Part shown: positions 41,808 to 49,871 of the stretch, piece after piece
How positions within the stretch are numbered: the first letter of the stretch is position 1
Layout: each line of letters begins with the position of its first letter
Made by a program: the position numbers and the translations under genes
Notes under the pieces: model-generated
What the model saw: the letters and a program-made list of their open reading frames with translations, nothing else
The model's database searches: none
What the model was told of the DNA's origin: nothing
From: VRUE01 sp963822295
GTDB taxonomy: Bacteria > Actinomycetota > Thermoleophilia > Solirubrobacterales > 70-9
Length of the DNA: 64,000 nt
Assembly (NCBI GenBank): GCA_963822295.1
Contig: CAWGHD010000002.1
Span: forward strand, 1,922,001 to 1,986,000
Reading direction: 5' to 3'

Positions 41808-42274
41808 ATGAACCTCGTGGGCTTGAACGCGCAGTGGTTGAAGCCGAAGGAGACGACCACGTTGTTGGCTTTGTTTCCCTCGTGGATGAAGTCTGCCCAG
41901 ACGCGCTGGAAGCGGGGGATGTCTTCCGTGCGCAGCGCGGCGGCCGTCAGTCCCAGGGCCGCGGACTCGCGCTTCAGCGCGGCGAACCAGCGATCCAGGA
42001 TCGCCCTGTCGGCCGCGGGCCTCGGCACGGTGGAGATCGAGCCGACGGTTCCGGCGAAGATTCGCTGCGCCTTCGCGACCTTGGCGGCGGCCTGGCGGAA
42101 GCGTTCGGACCGGACATCGTCTTTGGTGCCGCGAACCGCGCGCCGGGTGGCCTCGGAGTCGGGCTTGCAGATCTGCTCGAGCTGGGCGACGTATGCGGGG
42201 CGGGTCAGCTCCGCGGCGGCCGAGGCGGTGGGAACGGCCGCCAGAAGAAGGAGCAGGGGAAGGAGCCGGCGCAT
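41804..42274 (-). CDS. Small secreted protein of the MMPL operon
   Basis: 156 residues from ATG 42274, chosen because it starts a signal peptide directly (MRRLLPLLLLLAAVPTASAA). The mature part is helical and charged, with RPAYVAQLEQICKPDSEATR and a Cys near the end (FGFNHCAFKPTRFM); Cys36 and Cys148 could form one disulphide. I do not recognise a family. It overlaps the MMPL stop by one base (TGATG) and the next gene by four, so it is made with the transporter. A periplasmic or extracellular accessory role is plausible. Confidence 0.65.
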   Translation of the reverse strand: MRRLLPLLLLLAAVPTASAAAELTRPAYVAQLEQICKPDSEATRRAVRGTKDDVRSERFRQAAAKVAKAQRIFAGTVGSISTVPRPAADRAILDRWFAALKRESAALGLTAAALRTEDIPRFQRVWADFIHEGNKANNVVVSFGFNHCAFKPTRFM

Positions 42275-45200
42275 CAGCTCGCCGCCTCTGCGGTGGCCGC
42301 GGGCCCGGGACGAGGGGCCTGGCGTGGGAGAAGCCGATCCAGCCATGGCGGGGTGCGCCAGACCCGCTCGCCGATCAGAAGCATCAGGGCCGGCAGGAGG
42401 ACGATGCGGACGACGGTCGCGTCGAGGATGATCGCGACGGTGAGGCCGAGGCCCATCTGGCTCACGGTGGCCACCGGAGCGACCGCAAAGGAGGCGAAGA
42501 CGGCGGCCATGATCGCGGCGGCGCCAGTGATGACACCGGCGGTTTTCTGCAATCCGTAGGTGATTGCGGCCGCGTTGTCGCGCCCCTCGGCGTATTTCTC
42601 GCGCATGCGGGCGAGGAGGAAGACCGCGTAGTCGATCGAGAGGCCGAAGGTGACGCCGAAGATCGCGGCGGCGCCGACGGTGTCGATATATGGGTGGCCG
42701 CCGAACGGGTAGCCGGCGGGGATCTCGCAGGCCAGCGTGACGACGCCGATCGCGGCGCCGACGGAGAGCAGGTTGAGGGCGACGGCGAGGGCGGCGAGCA
42801 GCGGGGCGCGCAGCAGGGCGACGAGCATGAGGAAGGTGATGAGGACGATCGAGCCGACGACGAAGGGCAGGCGCGACTTGGTCGCCGAGCCATAGTCGTT
42901 GAGGACCGCGGCCCCGCCGCTGAGCCCGGCGCTGAGCCCGGGGCGCTCTTCGATCGTGTCGGCAAGCGAGCGAAGGCGGGAGTCGAGCGCGCGCGAGCCG
43001 GCGGTGTTGAAGCCCGCCTCGGGGACGATCAGGTAGCGGGCGGCGGTGCCCCCGCCTGAGACGTCGATCACCTCGGCGGCGAGCGAGCGGCGGACCGGGT
43101 CCGAACCGTCGATCGCGGCGACTGCGAGATAGCCGGAATCGAAGAGGCGCGGTGAGAGCTCGTTCAGCTGGTCGAGGCGCCGCTCGAGCGGCTGGGCCGT
43201 GCGGGTGACGCGCTCACCGGCGCGGCTGAGGCCCTGCTGGAGCGGGTAGGCGCGCTGCGAGCCTTCGGCGAGGCCGCCGCTGAGGGCTTCGGCGCCGCCC
43301 CGAAGTTCGCCGAGGCCGCCGGCGAGGGCCTCGGCGCCCGAGCCGAGCGCGCCCAGGCCGCCGCTGAGGCCACGGGCCTCGTCGGCAAGGCGGGCGGAGC
43401 CGCCGCGCAGGCGCTCCCCGCCCGAGTGGAGCTTGCCGAGGCCGCCCTTCAGCTCCCGCGCCTGGGCGCGAAGGCGGGCGATTTCTTCGCGGTTGGCGGA
43501 GAGGACCGAGGCGAGGACTTCGGCTTCGTGGGCGGCGGGCGCGAGGGAGGAGTCCCTGGCGGCGGCGCTCTGCAGGCGAGCGGAGAGCCGATTGGCCCGA
43601 CCGAGGCCCTGGGCCGTCAGGTTGGGCAGCAGGGTGCCGAGGCCGAGCGAGAGTTCGTAGGCGGTCGAGGAGGCGACGCGCTGGCCCTCGACGAGCCGTT
43701 CGGTGCCCTCGGCGAGCCGGTCGAGCGCGCCGGAGGCCTGTTCGCCGCCGGCGCCGGCCTGCTCGAGGCCGCCGGCGAGGAGCTCGGCTCCGTCCCCGGC
43801 GCGGGCCGAGCCCTCGCCGAGGAGCCCGCCTGCGGCCGAGGCTTCGACGAGGCCACCGCGGATCTCGGAGACCGCCCCCGAGGCCCTTTGCAGGCGGGGG
43901 CCGAGGCGAGTGAGCTGGGTGGCGGAGGAGGACCCGCCCGGTTCGAGGGCGGCCCCGAGACCACGGAGCGGGCGGGCGGCGGCGGCGATCGCGGCGGGGC
44001 CGATCACCGCCTCAACCCCCGAGAGGCCGGCGATGCGGCGCTGGGTGGCGGTGAGAAGGGCGAGGCGGGGGCGCGAGGTGAGCGGCCCGTCGTCGGCGGC
44101 GAGGGTGAGGATGAAGGGGGCCTGCCAGCCGGCCCCGACGGCCTCGGTGATCTCTTCGGAGTCCTCCCGGGCCGGGCTGGAGGGCGAGAGCTCATCGACC
44201 CCCGGCGAGCCGGTGTTGAAGGCAAGGGCGGGCGCGGAGAGCAGAAGCAGGGGCACGACGATCGCAACGGTGGCGAAGGCCGGGCGGCGCAGGGCCGAGG
44301 ACGCGGCGGCGGCGACGCGGGAGCGGCCGGCGCCGGGACGGGTACGCCCGATCTGGCCAACGTTGATGCGTGGCCCGAGCAGGGCGAGCAGGGCGGGAAG
44401 CGCTGCCCAGGCGATCAGCACCGCGATCGCGGTCACGACCGCGAGAGCGGTGGCGAGCGAGACCAGCAGCGAGCCGGGCTGGAAGAAGGCCGAGAGGAAG
44501 ATCGAGAAGAAAAGGGTGGCGCCGGCGATCGCGGTGGTACGGCCCGCGCTACGCCGCGTCCGGGCGGCAGCGTCGAAGGGCTCGCGGCCGGCGGCAAGCT
44601 CCTCCCGGAAGCGGGAGACGATCAGGAGCGAGTAGTCGACGCCGAGGGCGAGGCCCATCATCGTGCAGACGACGAGCGAGAGGGCGTCGATCGGCATCAG
44701 CTCGGAGAGGAAGACGAGGACGCCGCGCCCGGCGAGGACCGTCACCGCGCCGAAGACAAGGGGGATCGCCGCGGCGAGGACGGAGCGAAAGACAGCAAGG
44801 AGGATGAGGAGAAGAAGCGGGGCGGCGAGCAGCTCGGCGCGCTCGGCGGCATCCAGCGATTCGTGCTGGAGAGCCCGTGAGATCGTGGCGAAGCCAGACT
44901 GGGTCGCTTCGAGCGGCGGGTGGACATTGGCCTCCAGCGTGGCTTCGAGCTCGGGCACCGTCTCACGCATGGCATCGGCGAGGGGGACGTGGTAGTCGAG
45001 CAGGAGCAGGGCGCGCGAGCGTTCGCCCGGCGAAGCGTCGGACGGCGGCGCCGGCAGCTTGCGGGCGGCCGGGCCGGGATCCCAGGGTGAGAAGACGGTG
45101 ACCGTGGGGTCGCGGCGCAGGACCGCGGCGAGAGAGGGTCCCTGGCGCTCGATCGCGCCCGCCGGCCCGCGCAGCATCAGCGCGAAGGGCGAGGAGTCGC

Positions 45201-45321
45201 CGAAGCGCTCGCGAGAGAGGTCTTCGCCACGGGCGGAGGGGGTCCCCGAGATCTCCAGCGAAGTGGGACGCAAATGGTCCTCCACCCCGAGGCCGATCAG
45301 GCCGAAGACCGCAACCACCAC
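42274..45321 (-). CDS. MMPL-family RND transporter
   Basis: 1,015 residues from GTG 45321. The N-terminal TM helix is cut short by this start; in frame upstream, CTG ACG CCC ACT CGG (about 45363) would give a complete helix, so the true start may be a CTG. Two MMPL halves are clear: LIDALSLVVCTMMGLALGVD-YSLLIVSRFREEL near residue 210, and AAAIFGVTFGLSIDYAVFLL-ARMREKYAEG in the C-terminal half, each with the family's conserved Asp-Tyr. The extracytoplasmic loop between (about 440-740) repeats helical LxxG units (GALGSGAEALAGGLGELRGG), like YhgE/Pip loops. Family knowledge: MMPL proteins export lipids and hydrophobic compounds. It opens the operon with the DUF2600 enzyme. Confidence 0.9.
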   Translation of the reverse strand: MVVAVFGLIGLGVEDHLRPTSLEISGTPSARGEDLSRERFGDSSPFALMLRGPAGAIERQGPSLAAVLRRDPTVTVFSPWDPGPAARKLPAPPSDASPGERSRALLLLDYHVPLADAMRETVPELEATLEANVHPPLEATQSGFATISRALQHESLDAAERAELLAAPLLLLILLAVFRSVLAAAIPLVFGAVTVLAGRGVLVFLSELMPIDALSLVVCTMMGLALGVDYSLLIVSRFREELAAGREPFDAAARTRRSAGRTTAIAGATLFFSIFLSAFFQPGSLLVSLATALAVVTAIAVLIAWAALPALLALLGPRINVGQIGRTRPGAGRSRVAAAASSALRRPAFATVAIVVPLLLLSAPALAFNTGSPGVDELSPSSPAREDSEEITEAVGAGWQAPFILTLAADDGPLTSRPRLALLTATQRRIAGLSGVEAVIGPAAIAAAARPLRGLGAALEPGGSSSATQLTRLGPRLQRASGAVSEIRGGLVEASAAGGLLGEGSARAGDGAELLAGGLEQAGAGGEQASGALDRLAEGTERLVEGQRVASSTAYELSLGLGTLLPNLTAQGLGRANRLSARLQSAAARDSSLAPAAHEAEVLASVLSANREEIARLRAQARELKGGLGKLHSGGERLRGGSARLADEARGLSGGLGALGSGAEALAGGLGELRGGAEALSGGLAEGSQRAYPLQQGLSRAGERVTRTAQPLERRLDQLNELSPRLFDSGYLAVAAIDGSDPVRRSLAAEVIDVSGGGTAARYLIVPEAGFNTAGSRALDSRLRSLADTIEERPGLSAGLSGGAAVLNDYGSATKSRLPFVVGSIVLITFLMLVALLRAPLLAALAVALNLLSVGAAIGVVTLACEIPAGYPFGGHPYIDTVGAAAIFGVTFGLSIDYAVFLLARMREKYAEGRDNAAAITYGLQKTAGVITGAAAIMAAVFASFAVAPVATVSQMGLGLTVAIILDATVVRIVLLPALMLLIGERVWRTPPWLDRLLPRQAPRPGPAATAEAAS

Positions 45322-45527
45322 AAGGGTGGTGACGAGGGTGGCGCGGGCCCGAGTGGGCGTCAGGCCAGGCTCAGGGGTCGGCGCGGCGATCGGGCCCGCC
45401 TCCGTCTCTCATCACTCCCTGCTCAATCCCTTGAACACAGCGATGAAAGCATACGGTGACCGGGAAGAAAAGATCAGTTTTCTGGAGAGCGGGCCGAGCC
45501 CGGCGGGATCGCGATGTCGACCGAACA

Positions 45528-48500
45528 TCAGCAGTGCCCGCGAAGGCGAAGCAGAGGTCGGAGCAGGCGCTGCCCGCCGTTATGAGCGCCGAGGGCGATG
45601 GAGGCGCGACGGGGGGCGGCGCAGAGCGAGTGGGAGTTGACGAAGATGCCCTCGCGGCCGCCCGCGAGGGTGAAGAGCGCCTTGGAGATGGGGATGTCGG
45701 GGAGCGAGGGGAAGCGGACGCGAAGTCTCCCGCGCGGAGCGGCGGTATGGCCTCGGAGGAGGACTTGGAAGCGGCCAGATTGGAGGTCCGCGAGGAGACC
45801 GGGGAGGCGGCGGCCCTGTGTGCGCATGTAGACGGAGCCCTCCAGGGGGCGCTCGAGGATCGGGCTGAAGAGGCGGACCCACCCGAGGCGCGAGTGTGCG
45901 GGGCAGCTCTCGGGCGGCAGCGAGGCGTCGCAGAGACCGCGGATGCGGCGCGTGTCGAGAAGCTCGCCTGCGGGAAGGGTGAACGCAGCGTCGGCGATAT
46001 TTGCGTCGGCGGCGCGCGGTGTGAGCTCAAGGTCGATCTTCGGGTGCGCGTTACGGGCGAACCCGCCGGAGACATGGATGGCGACACGGGGCTTGAACCC
46101 GAGCACAGCGCAACCCCCTACCTGAAACCGGTTGGTTAGGGTGGCGAGGAGGCCTGCCGCGGACAGCGTGGCGGCGGTGATCTGGCTCGGGTTGCAGCTG
46201 GTGGGGTTGCGGACGAATCCGGGGCGGTCAATTCTCACGTGGAGCTCGCGCAGGTCGAGCGGGATCCCGGAGAGGGCCCGCGGCAACGGGTCGCTCTCCA
46301 GCCTTAGCTGTGCGGTCCACGGGTTGACGTGCAATCCGATCCGCACGACTGTCGTGCCGAGGTCGAACGGCCCGGCCAGCACTGGAACCACGACGGCCAA
46401 GGACATGGGCGCGCCCTCGTACGGACCGCCGAGGTAGACCGCGCCGCCGAGAAAGAGGGGCCGAGGGCCGGCACCGGCCCCGACCGTCACGGCGCCGACG
46501 CGGCTGGCCGCCGGGCAAGAAGGATGGTCGGCCTCCGATTTCGCCGTGCCTGCCGCAGAGGGGATCGCCGTCAGTACCCGCTCTCCACATTGGGTGACGC
46601 CGTCAAGAGTTGCCGTAAGTCCGGGCGGCAACGTGAGATCGAGTGAGCCGAGGGCCTGGGTACCCGCCTCGCGACGGAGTTCGAGGACAAAGGGGGTGCT
46701 GGCGCCGGCGATCGGCGCCAGCGTGCCTGCGTCAAGCGAGGGAGCGTAGGACACGTCGTCCTCACTCGCCGGGCACACTCCCCCCGCGGGAGAGCGCTGT
46801 ATTGCGTACGTGTCAGACGGTGTCGCACTCGCGGCTTCCGGAGCAGACCATGGGGTCAATAAGGAAGCAGTCGTATAGATGCCGCAGACCGCCGGAGTGC
46901 GCACGACTCCCCCCGCCCCTCCGAAGATATGCGCCTCGATGTCTTCGAAGGGCAGTTGCGGGATGCGTTCGAAGGTGGCGGAGAGTCGGCCGGTGACCGG
47001 ATCCGGCGTCGCCTCGCCCGCGAGCCTTACAACCACGCCGCTCTGCGGCTCCTCCACGACAAGGTAGAGCCCAATCAGCGATTTGAACGGGTTGTCGTAG
47101 GGTTCGGCCAAGAACACGCTGCCGAGCAGGGGATCCTCTACGAGCGATGTGTCAATCTCGGCTCGACCGAGCCGAGACGCATCGGGGCAGACGGCGGCGT
47201 CGAACTGCCCGACAGTGCATCCCTCTAGGCCGTTGGCGCTTGCAGGGTTGATCGCGAAGCCGCGTGGCAGGACGATGGTCGAGTCCCTGAGATGTGCTGT
47301 GACAGTGCCTTCGGGGTCGTCGCTCTGGGGAATATGGATGCCGATGTCCAACCCGGAGGGCACATCCGCCACATTGGTGGTCGGTCGAGCTTCCAGCGTC
47401 GGAGTGAAGGCGAGAGCGTTGCAGCCGGCTGGGCTGATCGTATTCAGGGGTTCGCCGGGCATGTGGGAATGGAAGCCCGCGCTTGCGACGCTGTTGGCCC
47501 AGCTGGTGAGATCGAGGGTGGTCTCGGGCGGGCCTCCGCACGAGGTAGGCAGGCTGAGAAAGGCTCTCGGGTCGACGGAGTCGGCCGAGTCGCAACCCGG
47601 CGATTCGAAGCCGGCTCCAGGGCAGAAGCGTTCAGAGTCGTGACGGGGATCCGCCGGAACTCCCCAGACCGTGAGGGTCAGGCCCTCGAAGGGCAGGGTC
47701 TGAGGGGCGTTCTTTCCGACCAGGGCGATTCCGTAGTCGCCATCCGTGCGGAGCCTTCCGTAGACCTGGGTGAGGGCGCCGAAGAGATTGAAGGCGAAGA
47801 GCGCCGGGGTACCCCTTGGAGTCTCCATGTTGTACGCGCCGGTGGTGAGTGGGACAAACGGAACGTCGGGGGTCGAGGCTTCGCTGCCGTCGGCAAAGAT
47901 CGTGACCGTGCCGACCTGGCTCTCGGCCGGGCATTGTTGGGTTCCTCCTCCTAAGAGTTGCGCCTGGGTGCAGGTTGGCACCGCCAGGGGGTGGTTGACC
48001 ACGCCTGGAGGCAGCCCTATGACCGCGTCCCTGATGTCCTCCGTCGAGTACTGGTGCCCTTCCGAGTCGAGCATTGTGGTGGCAAAGAAGGTGACGGAGG
48101 CGGTATGAGGGTGAGAGCCCGCCGAGGTCGCGGGGTCTCCATTCTCTTGGAGGATGCTGCCGTCGAAGCTGGCCACGTCGAAACCGAAGGGAACGATCTC
48201 CAGCGGGTCGTCGGGGGCGTTTCCACAGGCTGCCGCGCCACCGCCGCATGCTGTCACGGTCGGTACTGCGACTCCCGGCGGTCCACCTGAATCGGCCTTC
48301 ACAGTGGCGAGAATGCGGCAGGTTCCCGAGCCAATCCCGTCACACCCCTCGGTGCCATGAGCGATCGGCAAGGGTCCACCGTAGTGCCCTTCTGTATCGA
48401 GCCCGATGCACGCCACCGACCTAGAATCTTCGGCGATTGTGCAGTTCCAAACGGGAGCACCGTAGGCTCTCTCATATTCATCGGTAACGGCCGTGACTGC

Positions 48501-48761
48501 GAGACTGGCGGGAACCGAGAAGTCGACGGTGATCTGAGATTCGGTATCCGTGCTACCCACATTGGAGACAGCAACCTCATACCTGGCATAACTGCCGGCC
48601 GGAACCAAAGAGGTGACCGGATGATGACTGGTGCCGACGTTGAGGACGGGCGCGGCGATCACCGATGCGGGGGCGCCTAACCCAAACGCCCACGCCATGG
48701 CGAAAATCGCCGTTGCATAGACGACAGATCGGCGAAGTCGGTTCGCATGTCCCAATGCCAA
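45528..48761 (-). CDS. Giant secreted four-module protein (group B)
   Basis: 1,077 residues from TTG 48761 (AGGGGAAT just upstream). A signal peptide (VVYATAIFAMAWAFGLGAPA) and a DUF11-like N-terminal domain (HHPVTSLVPAGSYARYEVAV) come first. Then four Cys modules: CTQAQLLGGGTQQCPAESQV, CTVGQFDAAVCPDASRLG, CGERVLTAIPSAAG with SCPAASRVGAVTV, and CDASLPPESCPAHSRLGWV. Each is followed by beta strands such as VYLGGPYEGAPMSLAVVVPV and GIPLDLRELHVRIDRPGFVR. Alignable over its length with 56887-60039. No enzyme motif. Unlike its relatives it has no long basic tail. Probably extracellular or wall-attached; function unknown. Confidence 0.7.
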   Translation of the reverse strand: MALGHANRLRRSVVYATAIFAMAWAFGLGAPASVIAAPVLNVGTSHHPVTSLVPAGSYARYEVAVSNVGSTDTESQITVDFSVPASLAVTAVTDEYERAYGAPVWNCTIAEDSRSVACIGLDTEGHYGGPLPIAHGTEGCDGIGSGTCRILATVKADSGGPPGVAVPTVTACGGGAAACGNAPDDPLEIVPFGFDVASFDGSILQENGDPATSAGSHPHTASVTFFATTMLDSEGHQYSTEDIRDAVIGLPPGVVNHPLAVPTCTQAQLLGGGTQQCPAESQVGTVTIFADGSEASTPDVPFVPLTTGAYNMETPRGTPALFAFNLFGALTQVYGRLRTDGDYGIALVGKNAPQTLPFEGLTLTVWGVPADPRHDSERFCPGAGFESPGCDSADSVDPRAFLSLPTSCGGPPETTLDLTSWANSVASAGFHSHMPGEPLNTISPAGCNALAFTPTLEARPTTNVADVPSGLDIGIHIPQSDDPEGTVTAHLRDSTIVLPRGFAINPASANGLEGCTVGQFDAAVCPDASRLGRAEIDTSLVEDPLLGSVFLAEPYDNPFKSLIGLYLVVEEPQSGVVVRLAGEATPDPVTGRLSATFERIPQLPFEDIEAHIFGGAGGVVRTPAVCGIYTTASLLTPWSAPEAASATPSDTYAIQRSPAGGVCPASEDDVSYAPSLDAGTLAPIAGASTPFVLELRREAGTQALGSLDLTLPPGLTATLDGVTQCGERVLTAIPSAAGTAKSEADHPSCPAASRVGAVTVGAGAGPRPLFLGGAVYLGGPYEGAPMSLAVVVPVLAGPFDLGTTVVRIGLHVNPWTAQLRLESDPLPRALSGIPLDLRELHVRIDRPGFVRNPTSCNPSQITAATLSAAGLLATLTNRFQVGGCAVLGFKPRVAIHVSGGFARNAHPKIDLELTPRAADANIADAAFTLPAGELLDTRRIRGLCDASLPPESCPAHSRLGWVRLFSPILERPLEGSVYMRTQGRRLPGLLADLQSGRFQVLLRGHTAAPRGRLRVRFPSLPDIPISKALFTLAGGREGIFVNSHSLCAAPRRASIALGAHNGGQRLLRPLLRLRGHC

Positions 48762-48770
48762 AGATTCCCC

Positions 48771-48799
48771 TACGCTGAATATCCCCCCACTTCAGCGTA
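48771..48799. promoter_or_regulatory. Inverted repeat upstream of the 45528-48761 gene
   Basis: TACGCTGAA (48771-48779) and TTCAGCGTA (48791-48799) form a perfect 9-bp inverted repeat with an 11-nt spacer, starting 10 bp upstream of the TTG start and next to its ribosome site. It may be an operator or a leader hairpin that limits ribosome access. Confidence 0.45.
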
Positions 48800-49053
48800 A
48801 ACAAGAAAGCGTACCAGAGCCGCTTTTTCATCCGGCAGGGTTCATCGATGAGAATGATGTAGCCGTTGTCCTGTGATCGGTGGGCTGAGTGAGCCGCCGG
48901 ATGCTGCGCCGCTGTAGACCTCCACTCCGCACGGGGATTGCCGGATGCCAGTCGGGCGGCGGCTTATTGGCCTCCGATGCCAGAGACACGATCACAAACA
49001 GGTACCGCAACGAGGGAATGCCCTCATCGCCGATCCGGCGGAGTTCGCCGCCG

Positions 49054-49848
49054 CTATCGCCTCACTTTGCAGACATCGGTCAAGGTCGTAGCAACCTTGG
49101 TGCCACCGACGAAGGCGAAGCTGGTTCGCGCCAGGGGGAAGGCGGCCACGCCGACGCCTTTGGGCGTCGGACAGGCGGCGGTGAGGAAGCTGCGGCTTTT
49201 GCCTTGGTAGGCGAACTTGCGTGATAGCCGCATGTTGATTTCGGTCAGGTTGCCCCAGGCACGCAGGCTGGCGGGAAGCGTTGCCGTGAGTGCTGTGCCG
49301 TAGGTGCCCTTCTTCAACTGGTCGACTTTGAAGGTAATGACGAAGGAGTTGGCAAAGGGCAACGCTGAGTAGATCTGGCCGAAGAGGACCGGCTTGCCGC
49401 CTTGTTCGGAGTTGAAGACGATCATCTGGCCTTTGGCGACGTAGCTTTCCTGGCCTTCGAGGCCGACGATCGCCGAGAAACTGCCCCTGCCGACCAGCGA
49501 TGAGCGGCAGTTCTTCAGAGCGCGAGAGGTGCTCGCGGGCTGGATCTTCTCGAGGGGGCAGATCGGCAGGCCGGTGGGGTCGAGGACGCCGTTTCGGTTG
49601 ATCTCGATCTTCAGCGTCTTTAGTTTCGGCGGCTGAGTGCCGTCGGTGGTGCCGATTTTCCAGTCGACCGAGACCGCGATCGGAGTCTTGCCCTCGCGGG
49701 GGAGCCGGGATGGGGAGAGCTGGCCGTCGACGGCCACCAAGACGTTGCCCTCGATCGTTTCGACCTTGGCCTCGGCAAAGGTGGCGGCACCAAGCGCCAT
49801 CGCAAGTGCAGCGAACAAGGCGATCGGTTTGGCAAGACGTTTCCTCAT
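49054..49848 (-). CDS. Secreted single-module protein (paralog group A)
   Basis: 264 residues from ATG 49848. A signal peptide (KPIALFAALAMALGAATFAE) leads to VLVAVDGQLSPSRLPREGKT. Landmarks shared with 30955-31722 and 41010-41807 are GVLDPTGLPICPLEKIQPAS, ALKNCRSSLVGRGSFSAIV, MIVFNSEQGGKPVLFGQIYS, GKSRSFLTAACPTPKGVGVA and FPLARTSFAF. It is the last gene of the run starting beyond the window end, 23 bp after the NHL-repeat gene. Four conserved Cys suggest two disulphides. Function unknown; likely works with the large proteins it is expressed with. Confidence 0.7.
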   Translation of the reverse strand: MRKRLAKPIALFAALAMALGAATFAEAKVETIEGNVLVAVDGQLSPSRLPREGKTPIAVSVDWKIGTTDGTQPPKLKTLKIEINRNGVLDPTGLPICPLEKIQPASTSRALKNCRSSLVGRGSFSAIVGLEGQESYVAKGQMIVFNSEQGGKPVLFGQIYSALPFANSFVITFKVDQLKKGTYGTALTATLPASLRAWGNLTEINMRLSRKFAYQGKSRSFLTAACPTPKGVGVAAFPLARTSFAFVGGTKVATTLTDVCKVRR

Positions 49849-49871
49849 CGGCTTCTCCTCTTTCCTGATGG

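Noticed and set aside
42193..44880. Long plus-strand open frames across the MMPL gene
   Set aside because: They are low-complexity Gly/Glu/Arg-rich shadows of a well-supported transporter on the other strand.
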